Assembly: GCA_963576785.1 (NCBI GenBank) | Contig: OY756145.1 | Coordinates: 248,001-312,000 of the forward strand | From: Chlorophyllum brunneum | Lineage: Eukaryota; Basidiomycota; Agaricomycetes; Agaricales; Agaricaceae | DNA length: 64,000 nucleotides | Reading direction: 5' to 3' | Part shown: one piece after another, positions 47,501-59,400 of the stretch | How the letters are laid out: each line of letters starts with the position of its first letter | How positions within the stretch are numbered: position 1 is the first letter of the stretch | Notes under the pieces: model-generated | Database searches by the model: none | What the model saw: only the letters and a program-made list of their open reading frames with translations | Told to the model about the DNA's origin: nothing | Translations under genes and position numbers: made by a program

Positions 47501-50245
47501 CAATCCCTCCAGATGAACTTAAGGAGCCATGGAGAACCTAAATGGTTGATAAATGCGACGAAAACGGGTCAGTCGCAGTTCAGTATTGGGCGTGCGTGTG
47601 TCCGTTGAAGTGGAGAGCTATGGCAGCACTGATTCCGTTGCAAGCTGAGGTCCGCAGTGGCGCAGGCTTGATACAGGTGAGAATATCAACCTGGTTGCTC
47701 TGGTACACCAAAGACGGCACCGATTTCCGCGAACGACAATCGTTGATGAAGCTTTGAAGTGATAAAATCCCTTTATGATCCCAACTTTCAACATCAAGGC
47801 GAATACTCAGGAAACAGGATGTGTAGGCGTTTCGGAGCCGCTTCGCTATTTATCCACTTTGGACCGCATGGCCAGGTGTACTCCTCCCAACACCCGGGTC
47901 TGTGCAAGAACCCAACCCCCGAAATGTACGAATTGTGGCTTCTGACCCTCACAGAGGGCTAGATATGTGCATTCCAGGCATCAGCCCCCTACATTCAGCA
48001 CCCTAAACTCCTTTTATTCTGTTGCTTGAACTTAAAATGTCAACTTGAAAACACCGAAGACCGGGAGAAGAAAGCTTCTCTGGTATTCTCACACTGACAA
48101 TGTCAAAAACGGAACATATCACCATCTCGTAAACCATCTCAACAATCTGGCAGCTGGTATTGCAGCTATCATTCCCTGGTGTGTCCACCTGTCTATGCAA
48201 TACAGTGACTGTCCGTGGTAAGAGGTATAAATATACCTAACATCAACCAAGAATAGCCACACTAGGTAGTAAAGCGGCATTCAGTGTACGCTTTTAGAGC
48301 AGGACACCTTATGGGTTTTGCTCACTGGACTCAAGTTACCGGACATTGGGTTCTGGCGGTGGGAAATGGGTGATTTGATGCTGATTCTGACCACAACAAC
48401 CGTGCTTCCGGAACCGTTTGCATCCCTCGTTGGATTTATCGACACTGGTACTGGGCCCTGCACCTGATGAAGCCTCTAGGGCTTGGGGTGAACACAATAT
48501 GCGGGGTAAGGGGAATTATATTTTCGATAATGCCATTGAATACATGAGAAAAGTGGGATATTGACTTATTACGGTCTAGTCAAGATACGGATTTGATTCA
48601 ATGCATTCGAGGCTAACCAATTAAGGGGATATTCAGGCAGACACAAGTCAGTTCAAAATCTGCGGTGACGCGGGCCAAATGCAACAATATGTCCGATGAT
48701 CGCTTGCTCGTGTACGAGGGCCTTCCTTCGTCAAGTCCAGTATCTCCAACCCCCGGCACCAATCCTCCGTTAGTAGCGTGCTTCGACTCGATGTTCCAGG
48801 ACTCTGAACTGATATGCTGTTCGGGGTGATATCGGTTGATCAAGAACATTGATGATACTTGGGGGTGGTGTAATGGAGATGACGGAGTCGAACGATTGAT
48901 ACGTTCTCACATGGTAAAGGAAGGTTCATCGGTTCTGGAGTATCCGTAAACTGAAACGCAACAATACCACTACCAATATGAAGGTACTCACACGACTGTC
49001 TGACGAACACCCGTGGTTTCCCCCAGAGTGTTGTATGCTGTGGGACCAAACAGGTCATCTGCAATCCAAAATCGTGAAATCAGAATCTTGGTTCCCCACA
49101 ACGTCGCAGCAGAAGACCAACTTGAATGATTATCTATGGGATCGCGATGACGCAAAGTTGAAAATCAATGTCATAACACACGTTTTATCTACTTATGACA
49201 TAGCATATGTGCTTTGTACCCTCCATCCGCGAGGTTCATTGTCCAGAATGGTCAGTCATATATATAACGTGCGCAAGTAGTATATGTGTTGCTTGGAGCT
49301 GTTGGCTGTGGAGCAGTAGCCTAATTCTAAAATATGTTATCGCTATCACCTGCCTGCGACTTCAGTAGAGCATAAATTCAGCATGAGAATGATCCCCGGA
49401 CCGGAGATGAAACCTTAGCTGCGATACATCGCACCCTAATTGGGGCCAGAGGTTGTACTGCGGCTCGGTGGGACAACGACAGCTGACTCCTTGCAATCAG
49501 ACTATCGATTCATTTTGATACGGCTGGGATTGATGATACCAGTAAGGGCTAAGTACGGAGACATCGTGTAGACCCTGTTCATTGTCGGTTTAATTATGGA
49601 TACAATGAGGTCCCCTCGAGGCAATTATCACTACCCTGCACCAGTGGGTGTTCGACTTCTCGATGGTGAGCAGTGCGCAGAAGCTACGATACTGTGAGAC
49701 CAAATGGTCGAAGCTCGAATAGTGTATTCAGTTGACGAACATCCTCAATCGCGACCGGTTCCATGCCTCCATATTACACGCTGGGTAGTCGGAAAAGAAC
49801 ATGTTTGAACTAGCCTAACGAGGTAGACATGTCAGTCCTTCTTAAAACAGATACATAGCCTGTGTTGACCAAAGTGCTATCTTCTTCCCAGCTTCGGCCT
49901 TGAGAACGGAACTTATCCTAGAGGCTGGCTCTTGATCCAGGTGGTGCACACGACTTGAAAAATCTCGAACTCACGTGTCCACTCCTCTGAAAATGTAACA
50001 ATAGCTACCGTCAGCGCCGGAAGTAGGCTCGGCAAACCGAAAGCTATGAGGAGTGGGTGCTCCAAGTCGTGCTGTCCCTCGGCCATATGACATCCTGCCA
50101 TACCATTTAACGTCCACGTGAGAAGCAAAGTAAGAAAATGTGACTCACTTGGCGAAGTAAGATACGCTTAGCGTCGAATTCCAACTATCTAGACGATCCC
50201 CAGCGCTGAAACAGGGCACGGTGCCTTTCAGAAGACCGGTCCTGT
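41588..50245. other. Long gene-poor region
   Basis: I could not support any gene in 8.7 kb. A hydrophobic, membrane-like reading occurs on the + strand near 42667-42950 in two different frames (LTDIFVISAKAISLFYLASYIGIW, then LNPIINITTASSLAVLIHIG), which might be exons or a remnant of a membrane protein. A frame at 47221-47469 is open but unrecognised. CpG content is ordinary. No long repeats were seen apart from the small tandem duplication at 42594. Confidence 0.4.
42594..42623 (+). repeat. 15-base tandem duplication
   Basis: GATACTCTCATGCTT occurs twice head to tail with no mismatch, which suggests a recent slippage event. Confidence 0.8.
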
Positions 50246-51885
50246 TCAACCTGCGTTCGGAAGTAATGTATCAGACCAAACGGGAACTGGACTTGTCCTA
50301 TACAGAGAGATGAGGCCCGCGACGACCGACCAGAATAATAGCTCATACCACTCAATCGCCAACCCATCATCTCTACTAACAAATCAAAACAAATTCCTTG
50401 AGCAGGGCGGAGGATACTGACCGAAATATGACTTTCTGTTTCGTCAGCCCAAACCCCTGCAACTTCCTATACTCCTTCCGAAAGAATGCAACTCGATTAT
50501 GTTTATATCCAGGTGCAGACTTTCGACAGTCATCGGGGATTGGATAGAACGAACACAACTCTGTGACAAGTTTGGGCTGTGGGACTATAACTTCTGAAGG
50601 ATCTGGAGGCTCTTGTTTGACAATAACAGGATCCTTTTCTTCAACAGTTCCGGGACTGAGATGAGCTTGTGGAGATGGAAGTTTCGCCATAGCCTGGGGC
50701 GGTATGTCTATGTCTTCGACCTTGATTGAAAATGACGAAGCGGATGGCTCCCGCGGATCGGAAGGCGCAAGTGGCGAAACGTCAACTGTTTCCTCCCGCT
50801 TGACATGAGGTTCGGAAATAGGGGCCGACGCCGACGACAGAAACTTGCCACCGATTTCAGGATGCAAAGCTACTCTTGCCGTCGAATGTCGCCCTGCCCC
50901 TGCATTGATCTCATGACTAGACCCGAACACAGCGTAATTCGACTTTTGCGAAACCTCAAACGTCGAGGGAGAATTCTGCCTTTGCATGGGGGAACGACGT
51001 TGTGGGAATTGGGTACGTCGGGGTCGGGACTTATGGACGACGGAGGGGGGACGAGGTACAGACGGCGTTGAATCAGCGCTCTGTTCTTCAGTACAAACGA
51101 CGAGAGGGGGCAATTTGGGCCGTAAGAACGACTTGCGAGGACTCGAAACAGCCGGAGGTGGCAGAGCACCGGGATTCCCGCCTTTGGAACGAGGTGCTGA
51201 AGCAGTGTGGCGTACCCCCAAAGGACGCGAAGCCTCGATAAGAGGTAATTGTTCCGCCTCCAAGGCAGGTTTAAAGCTTCGGGAGGAATCCTGTGCCGTC
51301 AAGGAACCTGAGCCTTGAGATTGCACAAACTCTGAAAAACGATTGTCCACTCTTTGTCGTTTGCGAGGATGATGATTCCGGTGATGAGGATGCGTAGGCA
51401 CAGTTGCGTTTCCTTTCAAAGGTGATGGGGTAGACTGGGGTTTATTCGGGAGTGGGTGTAATTGTCGAGGGAAAGGACGTGATGCAGGGTGTACATTTCC
51501 TCCTTGTGTCGCACTTGTTGAAGACCAACTGGGTCGACGGGGAAGCGGACGCGACTTTCCAGCGAAATGAGATGGACCTACATCACACAATCCCAAATTA
51601 AAACAAATACTTCAATCAAAACAAAACTATATACCCACCAGAACGCCCATTATTTCCTCCCCGACGCGAATTCCCCCCTCTCGAAGCCCCTCTTCCTCTA
51701 CCAAAACCACGACGAAGTGGAGTAGGTGCCGTTGAAGCTATGCTTGGTGGTAACGACTGCCTACGGTCATTCATCGACTCATTACATTGTAAGTCTTCTT
51801 GATGTATTGACTTTGCAATAAGAGAACCCTGCGCGGCTCCGTATTGTCGTAAATTGAACATTTGAGATTCTGATGAAGCCACCAT
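50246..51885 (-). CDS. RGG-box protein with conserved-looking C-terminus, function unknown
   Basis: Four exons (51885-51639, 51577-50422, 50375-50349, 50297-50246) give 493 residues; the third exon is only 27 bases. Residues about 58-83 form an Arg/Gly-rich RGG-type patch (GFGRGRGASRGG), a common RNA-binding feature. The long middle is Ser/Pro-rich and disordered, with a probable nuclear signal (RKRQRVDNR) and four sumoylation-like IKxE/VKxE sites (VKREE, IKVEDI, VKQEPP). The C-terminal 80 residues look folded (SFYPIPDDCRKSAPGYKHNR, FFRKEYRKLQGFG, DDGLAIEW) and end PVPVWSDTLLP near the stop. I know no named function. A nuclear RNA- or chromatin-linked role is an inference. The last two small exons are the least certain part. 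Confidence 0.7.
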
Positions 51886-53212
51886 GCTGACTGTCGCTTG
51901 TGGCTGTGGTCATAGAATGGAGGTTGTAGCCTAACAGGTGTAAGCAAGGATACGGGCCGCCAGCCGTTAATTAACAAATTGAATAAGTCACAAAAAGAAG
52001 CGCAGTTATCGAAGCTGTTGCATGCTGAGAACGATCAAGCTTAAGCTTTGTACTCGTGGATCGGTAGGTATATCAGTGTGAGGAGGGGGTATACTGAATC
52101 GAACTATGACGCAATGCACAGTCCCTCGGTGCTCAGTTTTCGCATGATTGACTTCTGGGATGTGAATGTTAGAAAAGCTAAAGTCGGAAGTAAGGTCCGT
52201 GGTTTGGCTGACCTACATGAGCGAGTTGTGCTGAAGTCCTTGGTTGATGTCACTATTGCTATTCATAAGATGTGACTTGAAGTGAATGTACCCTTATGGC
52301 ACGTATAATTTGGATGGAGAGACCTTGAACTCAATCTCTCAGAAACACACACACACACACCGTTTTTGATACACATATACATAACACACATGTATGCCAT
52401 TCGGTAAAAAAACAACAACATATGTACCAACCGCGAGGTTGACCAAACTTCCATGTCATCGGACCCGCGCTAGAGTTTATTTTTCTTTCTGATGCACTAG
52501 ATGTTATACCCAACGAAGTTTCAAGTGGATTTTGCCAAGCCAGAACATGATAATACAATAATTCCGAATGTGGCGCCCGAGGATCATGTTGTTTGTGATG
52601 TAGCGACGGTGATACTAAAATATCATGACCGTCAATGTCGGTTAAAAGAAAAATTTGTTAAGCGAGTAGGGACATTATGATGTATGCGTACACAAATGCA
52701 AGGTCCGCATTACCTGCTCGGTTAGATTTGTGCCAGTGATCTGGCTATCTTGACGTCATTTACATCTAAGCATGTTTACAATGAATGGTAGAGAGTAGTT
52801 ACTTGAGGGACTGATCGTACCGATGTCGTCGACAAACGTGAAAGTGGGTGTACGAACACATTTTGTGTGTGTGTTCCGTGGTTTCGGACAAGAACCAAGT
52901 CTGCGTTCTTGATTGTTCTTAACTTTGTGGGGTGTCCGCAGTTTTAGTTGGTAGGGGTAAGGACGGGCTGGATGTTGGTCGCATGTTTCATTGGTGTAAT
53001 ATCACACAACCGCCGAGACGCGTAGTAGTCTCGGCGGCCCCGAGATAACAAAACCACCATGTGAATTTGTCGTGTATGATAGGAATGCTGGGTATAGATA
53101 ACAATCACCATGAGTTCGAGGCTGTCGCGTCTCGTCAATTTCGTGATACCAGATACTGAACTACAATCTCTAATCCACTAAATCCACAACGAATAATATC
53201 ATTCTATTCAAG
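51886..53212. other. Intergenic region
   Basis: Upstream region of the RGG-box gene. Contains (AC)8 at 52345-52360 and an AAGCTTAAGCTTT motif near 52038-52050 that resembles the palindrome at 12846. Frames on both strands are short and unsupported. Confidence 0.4.
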
Positions 53213-53522
53213 GAAAGGGTCCAGCCACTGGAACAAAATACAAAAATAAGTTCATTGACAACCTAGTAACCATGGTTGTACCATCTCTCTCCGCAGTTCG
53301 CACAAATCATCAAGAGAAGCTACCTCGACTTTATTCTTCCAACTTCCCTGAACCGTGATTCTGGGCAACACTTACATCGAGGTTCTCCCGAAGATAATCT
53401 TTCCAAAAATCACGAGCGGCTCCATCTCGTGAGAAAACCAAAATACAATTTCAATTTATCAAATGATCCTCTCGTTTTAGCAAAACCGGGCCAATTGATG
53501 GGACTTGGACATCAAAGGACGT
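53213..53522 (-). pseudogene. Possible 3' remnant of an unidentified gene
   Basis: Minus-strand readings look coding: DVQVPSIGPVLLKREDHLI, then CILVFSRDGAARDFWKDYLR, then VEVASLDDLCELRREMVQPW. They do not join cleanly. A TGA (53453-53451) lies between the first two in the same frame, a TAA (53525-53523) stands just before the first, and the last two would need a 28-base intron (53348-53375), too short for this genome. This fits a gene broken by stops and a small indel. The opposite strand also has an 85-codon open frame here, so chance is possible. No family recognised. Confidence 0.3.
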
Positions 53523-53525
53523 TTA

Positions 53526-55093
53526 ATACGTAGTACTAGCGTTTGTGTGCATGTTCATCCTCGTGATATAACGTGTGGGAGGGAGAGAGAAAAGTGTGGG
53601 GTTTGATTGGCCGATGGTGGGTGTTTTCATTACCTCCACTCTGAAGAACCGAAAACCTGGGTCAAAGGATTTTTAATCTCGGTGTATCGGTATAACAGCA
53701 TCCCGAAGAAGAAGACTTTGATTTGTATACTATACAAATACCCGTTTCTTATCCCAGTTTCATGGTGGCGTATGCTTGGGAAGATTGGGTGGTCAAGTGA
53801 GTTGAAAGAGTCGTGTTGCTGGAAGAATCGGAACTGGATAGGAGATTTATCATGGAATTCTGATATTCTCGGTTGATGGCAAGTGCTTAGTTGGTCCCTC
53901 CCCCTGTCATGAGAAGGTACGGAAATTGGATGTGCTATTTGAGGATTTCGGACTGGAATGTAGGAGACAGAGATAATGAATCCAGCTAGGATCCGGTTAT
54001 GTGGAACGGCCGGGAAAGGTTGGCACAGAGTTACGGCCGTTAAATGGCTCAAAATCGTTTCAGACATTTGACGGAGTTGAGCTACTTACAGCAGAGGAGG
54101 GAAAGCGAAACGTGTCCGGGAACACTAATACATCCCCCTAAAGTATTCGTACCATCCCGGGTTGAAAGTGTCCAATCCCCTCACCTAGATACAAGAAACC
54201 GAAAAGAAGATCTGATTTTAGACCCTTGGTTGAACAAACTCTTGACTAGTGGAGCCACGCCGTGTGATCGAACTCGCCATCGTCAAATAGCAAAAACCCT
54301 CTGGGGCGTTTCGAGCGTCGGAATGTAACGGAAATTATTATCCATTCGCGAGTTGCCACCTAGTTGTGGGAACGTGATTCCGCAGTCTCGCTGTCGTTGT
54401 CTTCTATCGCTGGAAGGGTTATTCAATGGGCTTCTGGAACAGACGCTCGGCGTTGACGTTCTAGCTGTTGGGGGCTATTAGTCGTTGGTTACGCTGCGGG
54501 GAGAGGAGGGAACCCAAAGCCACCTGTAATGGATGATAACGCCATATGAGCACTGATACTTACCATTCCATTAAAATCAAAGGGGGAGTGATGTGTGGAT
54601 GTATCATCATGCGGGTCCGACAGTATTGAACGAACAATATTTGAATACAGGGGTCTCGAAGCGAAACGGATCGTCATGTTCGGAGAAGCGAGTGGTACAA
54701 CACCAGTTTGTTGCCAGAAATAACTTTTTATTTGCATGTAAAAAATTTCGTACGTCAGATGGAAGCGGAACATGGCATGGAGCTGTGCATCACCGCGTGG
54801 ATGGGGCGCCCGGGCGGTGAGTCCGTCCGCTTGGACATTTGCGAGCCGTAACATGGCTCAGCACACGACCCTAGGGCCGAAGAGAAAAGGCGCACATGAC
54901 ACAACAATACTCGAGTCTCAAACGCTGTCTGAAAAAGGAGAGAAGGGTGTGTATGTGGGGGCTGGGAAGCGAACGGACGGAGACGGGAGTGCGGAGGGGT
55001 CCGGGGATGTGCCGTCGGTTTGTGGTTGTGGACGGAAATTGCCAGGACACGCCCTAATATTGGACGTGGTGTGTTGTCGCTCGCATCCCCACC
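53526..55093. other. Intergenic region
   Basis: Upstream of the Pro/Ser-rich gene. A 145-codon minus-strand frame (53630-54067) and a 94-codon plus-strand frame (54044-54328) are open but show no domain, bias or splice continuity. Confidence 0.4.
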
Positions 55094-56401
55094 ATGAAGG
55101 GCTGTCTCAAGCAACCCTCGCGAGCCTCCAGCCCAACCACTGACCTCCCTCCCTCCCGCAAGCACGTCGTCTTCGATGAAGATGGCTCCGAACAGGTCTT
55201 TTTCGCAGACGAGTGGGATCGCACACCCGCGGAACCTGCCCGCAATCTCTCCTACCAGTCAGTCACCACCGCTCATGTTCTTTTGTTCTGCTCCTGACGG
55301 TTCCTGTGCAGAGACATCTTAGAGCTCAAAGAAATCCAACGGTCGCTGCCTAGAGCCGTGCAGCCTGCCGACCTCATTGGAAACAGACCAGCCTCACATT
55401 ATCTTTCGACTGTCCCAATCGGTCTACTGCCCCTTCTGCCAGAAACAAACAACACTCCTCCTCCAGCCTCCAACCTCGCCTCTACTCTCACATTCTCACA
55501 GAACTCCTGGCGCACCGTTCGCACCCCTGCCCCCTCAATACCCACCCCTCAGACATCCACATGGCATCCCCCACACCTCTCACACCTCCCACCTGCTCGT
55601 CCACCATTAAATCGCCAAAAAGGCCGCTTTGCTTTCCTCCCTTTACTAGAACCCAACGGATCTCGTTCTCGTTCACCTTCCCCACCATGTTCGCCACCGC
55701 CTTCGGATCGTAGCATTTCCCCAGACTTTTTGCCCTCTGACAGCGATGTGTCACACGACCCTCCCACCCCTTCACTTACCAATGCCTCTTTGGACAGTAG
55801 TCCTCTTTCCCGTGCATCATCGTGTTCTCCCGAACCTCCTTTCTTCCAACTCCCACCGTCCAAGCAAGGTCGGTGGGGAGACGAATTTAAGAATTCCGGC
55901 GCTGGCTTCCCGATGTACACGGATGCCGACCATTTGACGTCCGAGGCATTGATCCATGATCCATACGATTATAGACGTCCAGGGTACGGTGCTTCCAATA
56001 AAGCCGCTGCCCTGCCAATTCCTATACCCAACCATCCCACCACCCCATCAACACCGCAAAAGAGAAAACCAAAGAAAAAGAATGTCATCGTCATTAACGA
56101 TATAGAAATTGAACTCGATGATGATGATAATGATAACGGTGCCGATGAAGATGAAGATGAAGAAGAGAGCAACACTCCCCCTGCCAAGTCTATGCCGTCA
56201 AGACCTCAAGTAGCCTCTCCCACCCCAACACGACCTACCACTTCATCATCCCCGGCTTTTTCCTTACATGCCCCTATTTGTTTCAAACGCACTGCCATTT
56301 CGGCTTCCCCGCCAAGTAACAAAACAACTTGTAGTCCGCCAAGAAGTGTACCTGTTGGCACTGGTGGCTGTTCAGGTCGCTTGTTGGTGCCATCCGTTTG
56401 A
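55094..56401 (+). CDS. Pro/Ser-rich protein with PP1-docking-like motif
   Basis: Two exons (55094-55257, 55312-56401) give 417 residues. The N-terminus contains KHVVF at residues 23-27, which fits the RVxF docking consensus for protein phosphatase 1, inside the conserved-looking segment RKHVVFDEDGSEQVFFADEWDR, followed by ARNLSYQDILELKEIQRSLPR. The rest is largely disordered and Pro/Ser-rich, with islands such as RWGDEFKNSGAGFPM and DPYDYRRPGYG. Near residue 300 a basic cluster (QKRKPKKKN) precedes a strongly acidic run (LDDDDNDNGADEDEDEEE). A nuclear protein that binds PP1 is an inference from motif only. The intron donor (GTCAGT) and acceptor are good and restore the frame across the conserved segment. 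Confidence 0.75.
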
Positions 56402-59400
56402 GCGCTCCAACATTCGATGTGGGGTTTGGGGGAGAAAACTAGATCAGGTGGTCCATCCACACAAGTTTAGACTCCCCCGCTGGGGTCCCTGATTTCATTT
56501 CCTTTTATCGGATCTTCAGTTTTGCTGTTCTCGTCATCATACCAAGTGTCAGATGCGAAGTTGGGAGGGAGGAAGAAAGAGCCAAGAGAAGGCTGTGTTC
56601 CTGGGCACAGCGTACAACATTGCTGATGGGGGGGAGGGTGTGATGATTTCTGGAACTCTGCTTAGATATATCTGTTTTTTTGGTGTTCTTGCTCGTAGAG
56701 CCGAGGAGGGGGAGATAGAACGGGCGGTTGAGTGTATGTGGGAAAGGGTTATGGTATTAGTACCAACGCGATGACGCGACACCTTCCCTTCGTAGTGGTA
56801 TTTTTCTTATTATTGTACATGAGGTTTCGTCCCTCCCACTATCATTTTTTCTCGTCCCGAACTTTTTTTTTCCTTTTTCCTCTCGCACTGGTTCCGTAGC
56901 ATTCCAGTTACCCACTCATTCATTCATTTCAGCTCTATCCAATCCCCAATGCTTGTGTTAATTTTTTTTTCTCTTAAAGCATATTGCATTTTACATATTA
57001 GTGTTAATTATCTCGTTGCTCTTGGGTAGAATGATATTGATTTGTTTTGAACCATTGTACGCTGTTTAAGAGTTGATGAAATGTGATAGTATCAGTGTTA
57101 TTAGAATTCTTGCTGGTAGTGTGCGTATTATTACGATTTTTATAAGTTGTGGTGTGGCCTTCTGAAGGCTGGATAAGTTTACAGAAGATTCGGAGATTCT
57201 CTGCTCTTGGATACATTGACTATCAGATAGCTGAATATTGAATGTTGTAGGGAAAATTCCAAGTTCCATTCGGAACGATTCAACCGCAGTTATTGGAACC
57301 GCAGATGAACATAAATCATCGTGACTTATCACTCCCGTACATATGACCCACCCCAACAACTATCCAATATGATGCGAAAGTCATTTCCAGGGACAATTTA
57401 CCTACGATACACTACTGTTGATTGCTACGTCACTAACCAATCTCTCGTGTGTTCGAGCTTTTGTACCTTTGTACCTAGATGATGATGGATCATGCGGAAA
57501 AAAAACAGTAGATTTATATATCCGAGCATCCCCGTTGTGGGGTAATTTGAAAAAAAGGAGAATAATAATCTTGATTAGAGTGGGGAGATAGATTTGATCT
57601 GGGTGTGACATGGGGGGGGGGGGTGAGGGGTGAGATTATTCCGTGGGTCCGCGTTGATCATCGTAAGATTGGTTTTTTGAGGGGATGATGATAAATTGGG
57701 AGGATGGTGGTGATTTTTGAGATTGTTATCTGATATGGATGGGGAGTACGAGTTGTCATCTGGTTGACTCTCGTGTGTATCTTGGTGCGAGAGTGATAAC
57801 GACTGGTGCACTTCAGTTAACATCCCGGAACCGGAGGAGGTCCCGATGTCAGACGGCGAGGCCGAAGGGTCCCACGCAAAGCAGGATCCACTAGCTTACC
57901 ACCGACGTACGAGAAAGGCCAATACTCCCCCATAGATCACCAAATTCTAAGCGGCCGTTCAGTATTCCGACAAGTCCGCTCTCAACAAATTAAGACCATA
58001 TCCGAAGTTTCAAAAATGAATTTCGAGTGCCTGGTTGCGGTATGTATGTATGTATTTGCAATGTACAGCATATCACAAGTGGTGTGTGAGAGAGAGAGAG
58101 AGCCGGAGGGGTATTAGGACCGTTGATCGTTTCTCAGACGAAGTGCTCGTTCATTAATCTCGGATTTTCCCTCAGTAATTGTGGTAGAAGGAAGAGAGTT
58201 TACCCCTATTTATTTGTTTAATTATAGACAAGCAGCTCTGTTTGCTAAAAGTGATACGGAGCGTCGTCCTGGGTGTAGCCGACGCTTGACTCAGGAGAGT
58301 AGTGATCTGATCAGCCTAGACCGGTAGTAATGTGCAATGTCCCGCTCAGCATTAAGCATGCAGAGTCGCGATGAAGATAGTCCTGATCGCACGATGGCCA
58401 TGATCGGCCGTAAAGTCTCCGATTCTTTGCAGATCATCGGTACTTAGATATAGCAGTCGTTCCCAGCAGATTTCTTCGTTAGTCCTTAAAGGTATCATCC
58501 GTTGCTTCATAGGAAATTGGAATGGCGTCTTGCTTTGATTTGCGTGACCTCTTCGTTCCCAGAGTTGCCAACTGGGAGCCCCTGTTGGTTTCATTAATTT
58601 CAAGCTCTCCATGACAGCTATAAATCATTGCTAATCCTTTTTTACTATTATCGCTCTCTGCTGTTTAAAGTTCAATGGGTGGTGTACCGGTATGAAGTTC
58701 ACCGAGGACTTCCCACCCCCACACCACCATCAATCTTCATATTACTTGCCTGGAACTTTGCTTGACTTGGCGGCGTCTAAAAGTCACAGACGGCAAGATA
58801 ACTCGAAGGGTGTAGCAAGCAAAAGTTGAGTTGGTGGTGCGAATGCCGCCGAATACTAGGGACACTGGATTGGATTCAGACAATCTCGGAGGCTTGTTAG
58901 GATTTGTGCTATGTACACCAATACCTTATCGCAAGGGTGAATACGATCGCCCGGCTGAAGCGACTATTTTTGGAGCTTCGCCGAGCTATTTTATGCACAG
59001 TCGGGGAACATACCCGGCAATCCTTCAGCTAGTTCTCCCCCGGATTGGGATGCGTGGCCTGCAATTCTACTAGGGTGTATCCGGTTACTTGTCCGTTATG
59101 TTTTTGAGAATATAGGTTCGTAGCGCGTGACAACGACGACCCCCGGTGTTTTTGCTCTTTCGAAGTTGAAAGATCGTGTCCAACAGCGTGGTCGGTTAGA
59201 TGATACCCGCGATGGAGTTTTCGTTAGGGTTAATGTTGAGGTAATGAATATCGGAAACACAAACCGCTGTAACACTTCACAATCCGGAAGCCAGAATGCC
59301 GATTCCAAGTGAGGGCTCGAGGTCATGTTTCAATATTCACTACGGCCTTCGAAAATCTGGTAAATGGGATGGAGTGATACTCAATGTCTAGAAAACGTAG

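Noticed and set aside
52345..52360. AC repeat as a possible regulatory element
   Set aside because: Simple microsatellite with no evidence of function.
53630..54067. 145-codon minus-strand frame
   Set aside because: His/Pro/Ile-rich with no conserved segment and no link to the remnant at 53213-53522.
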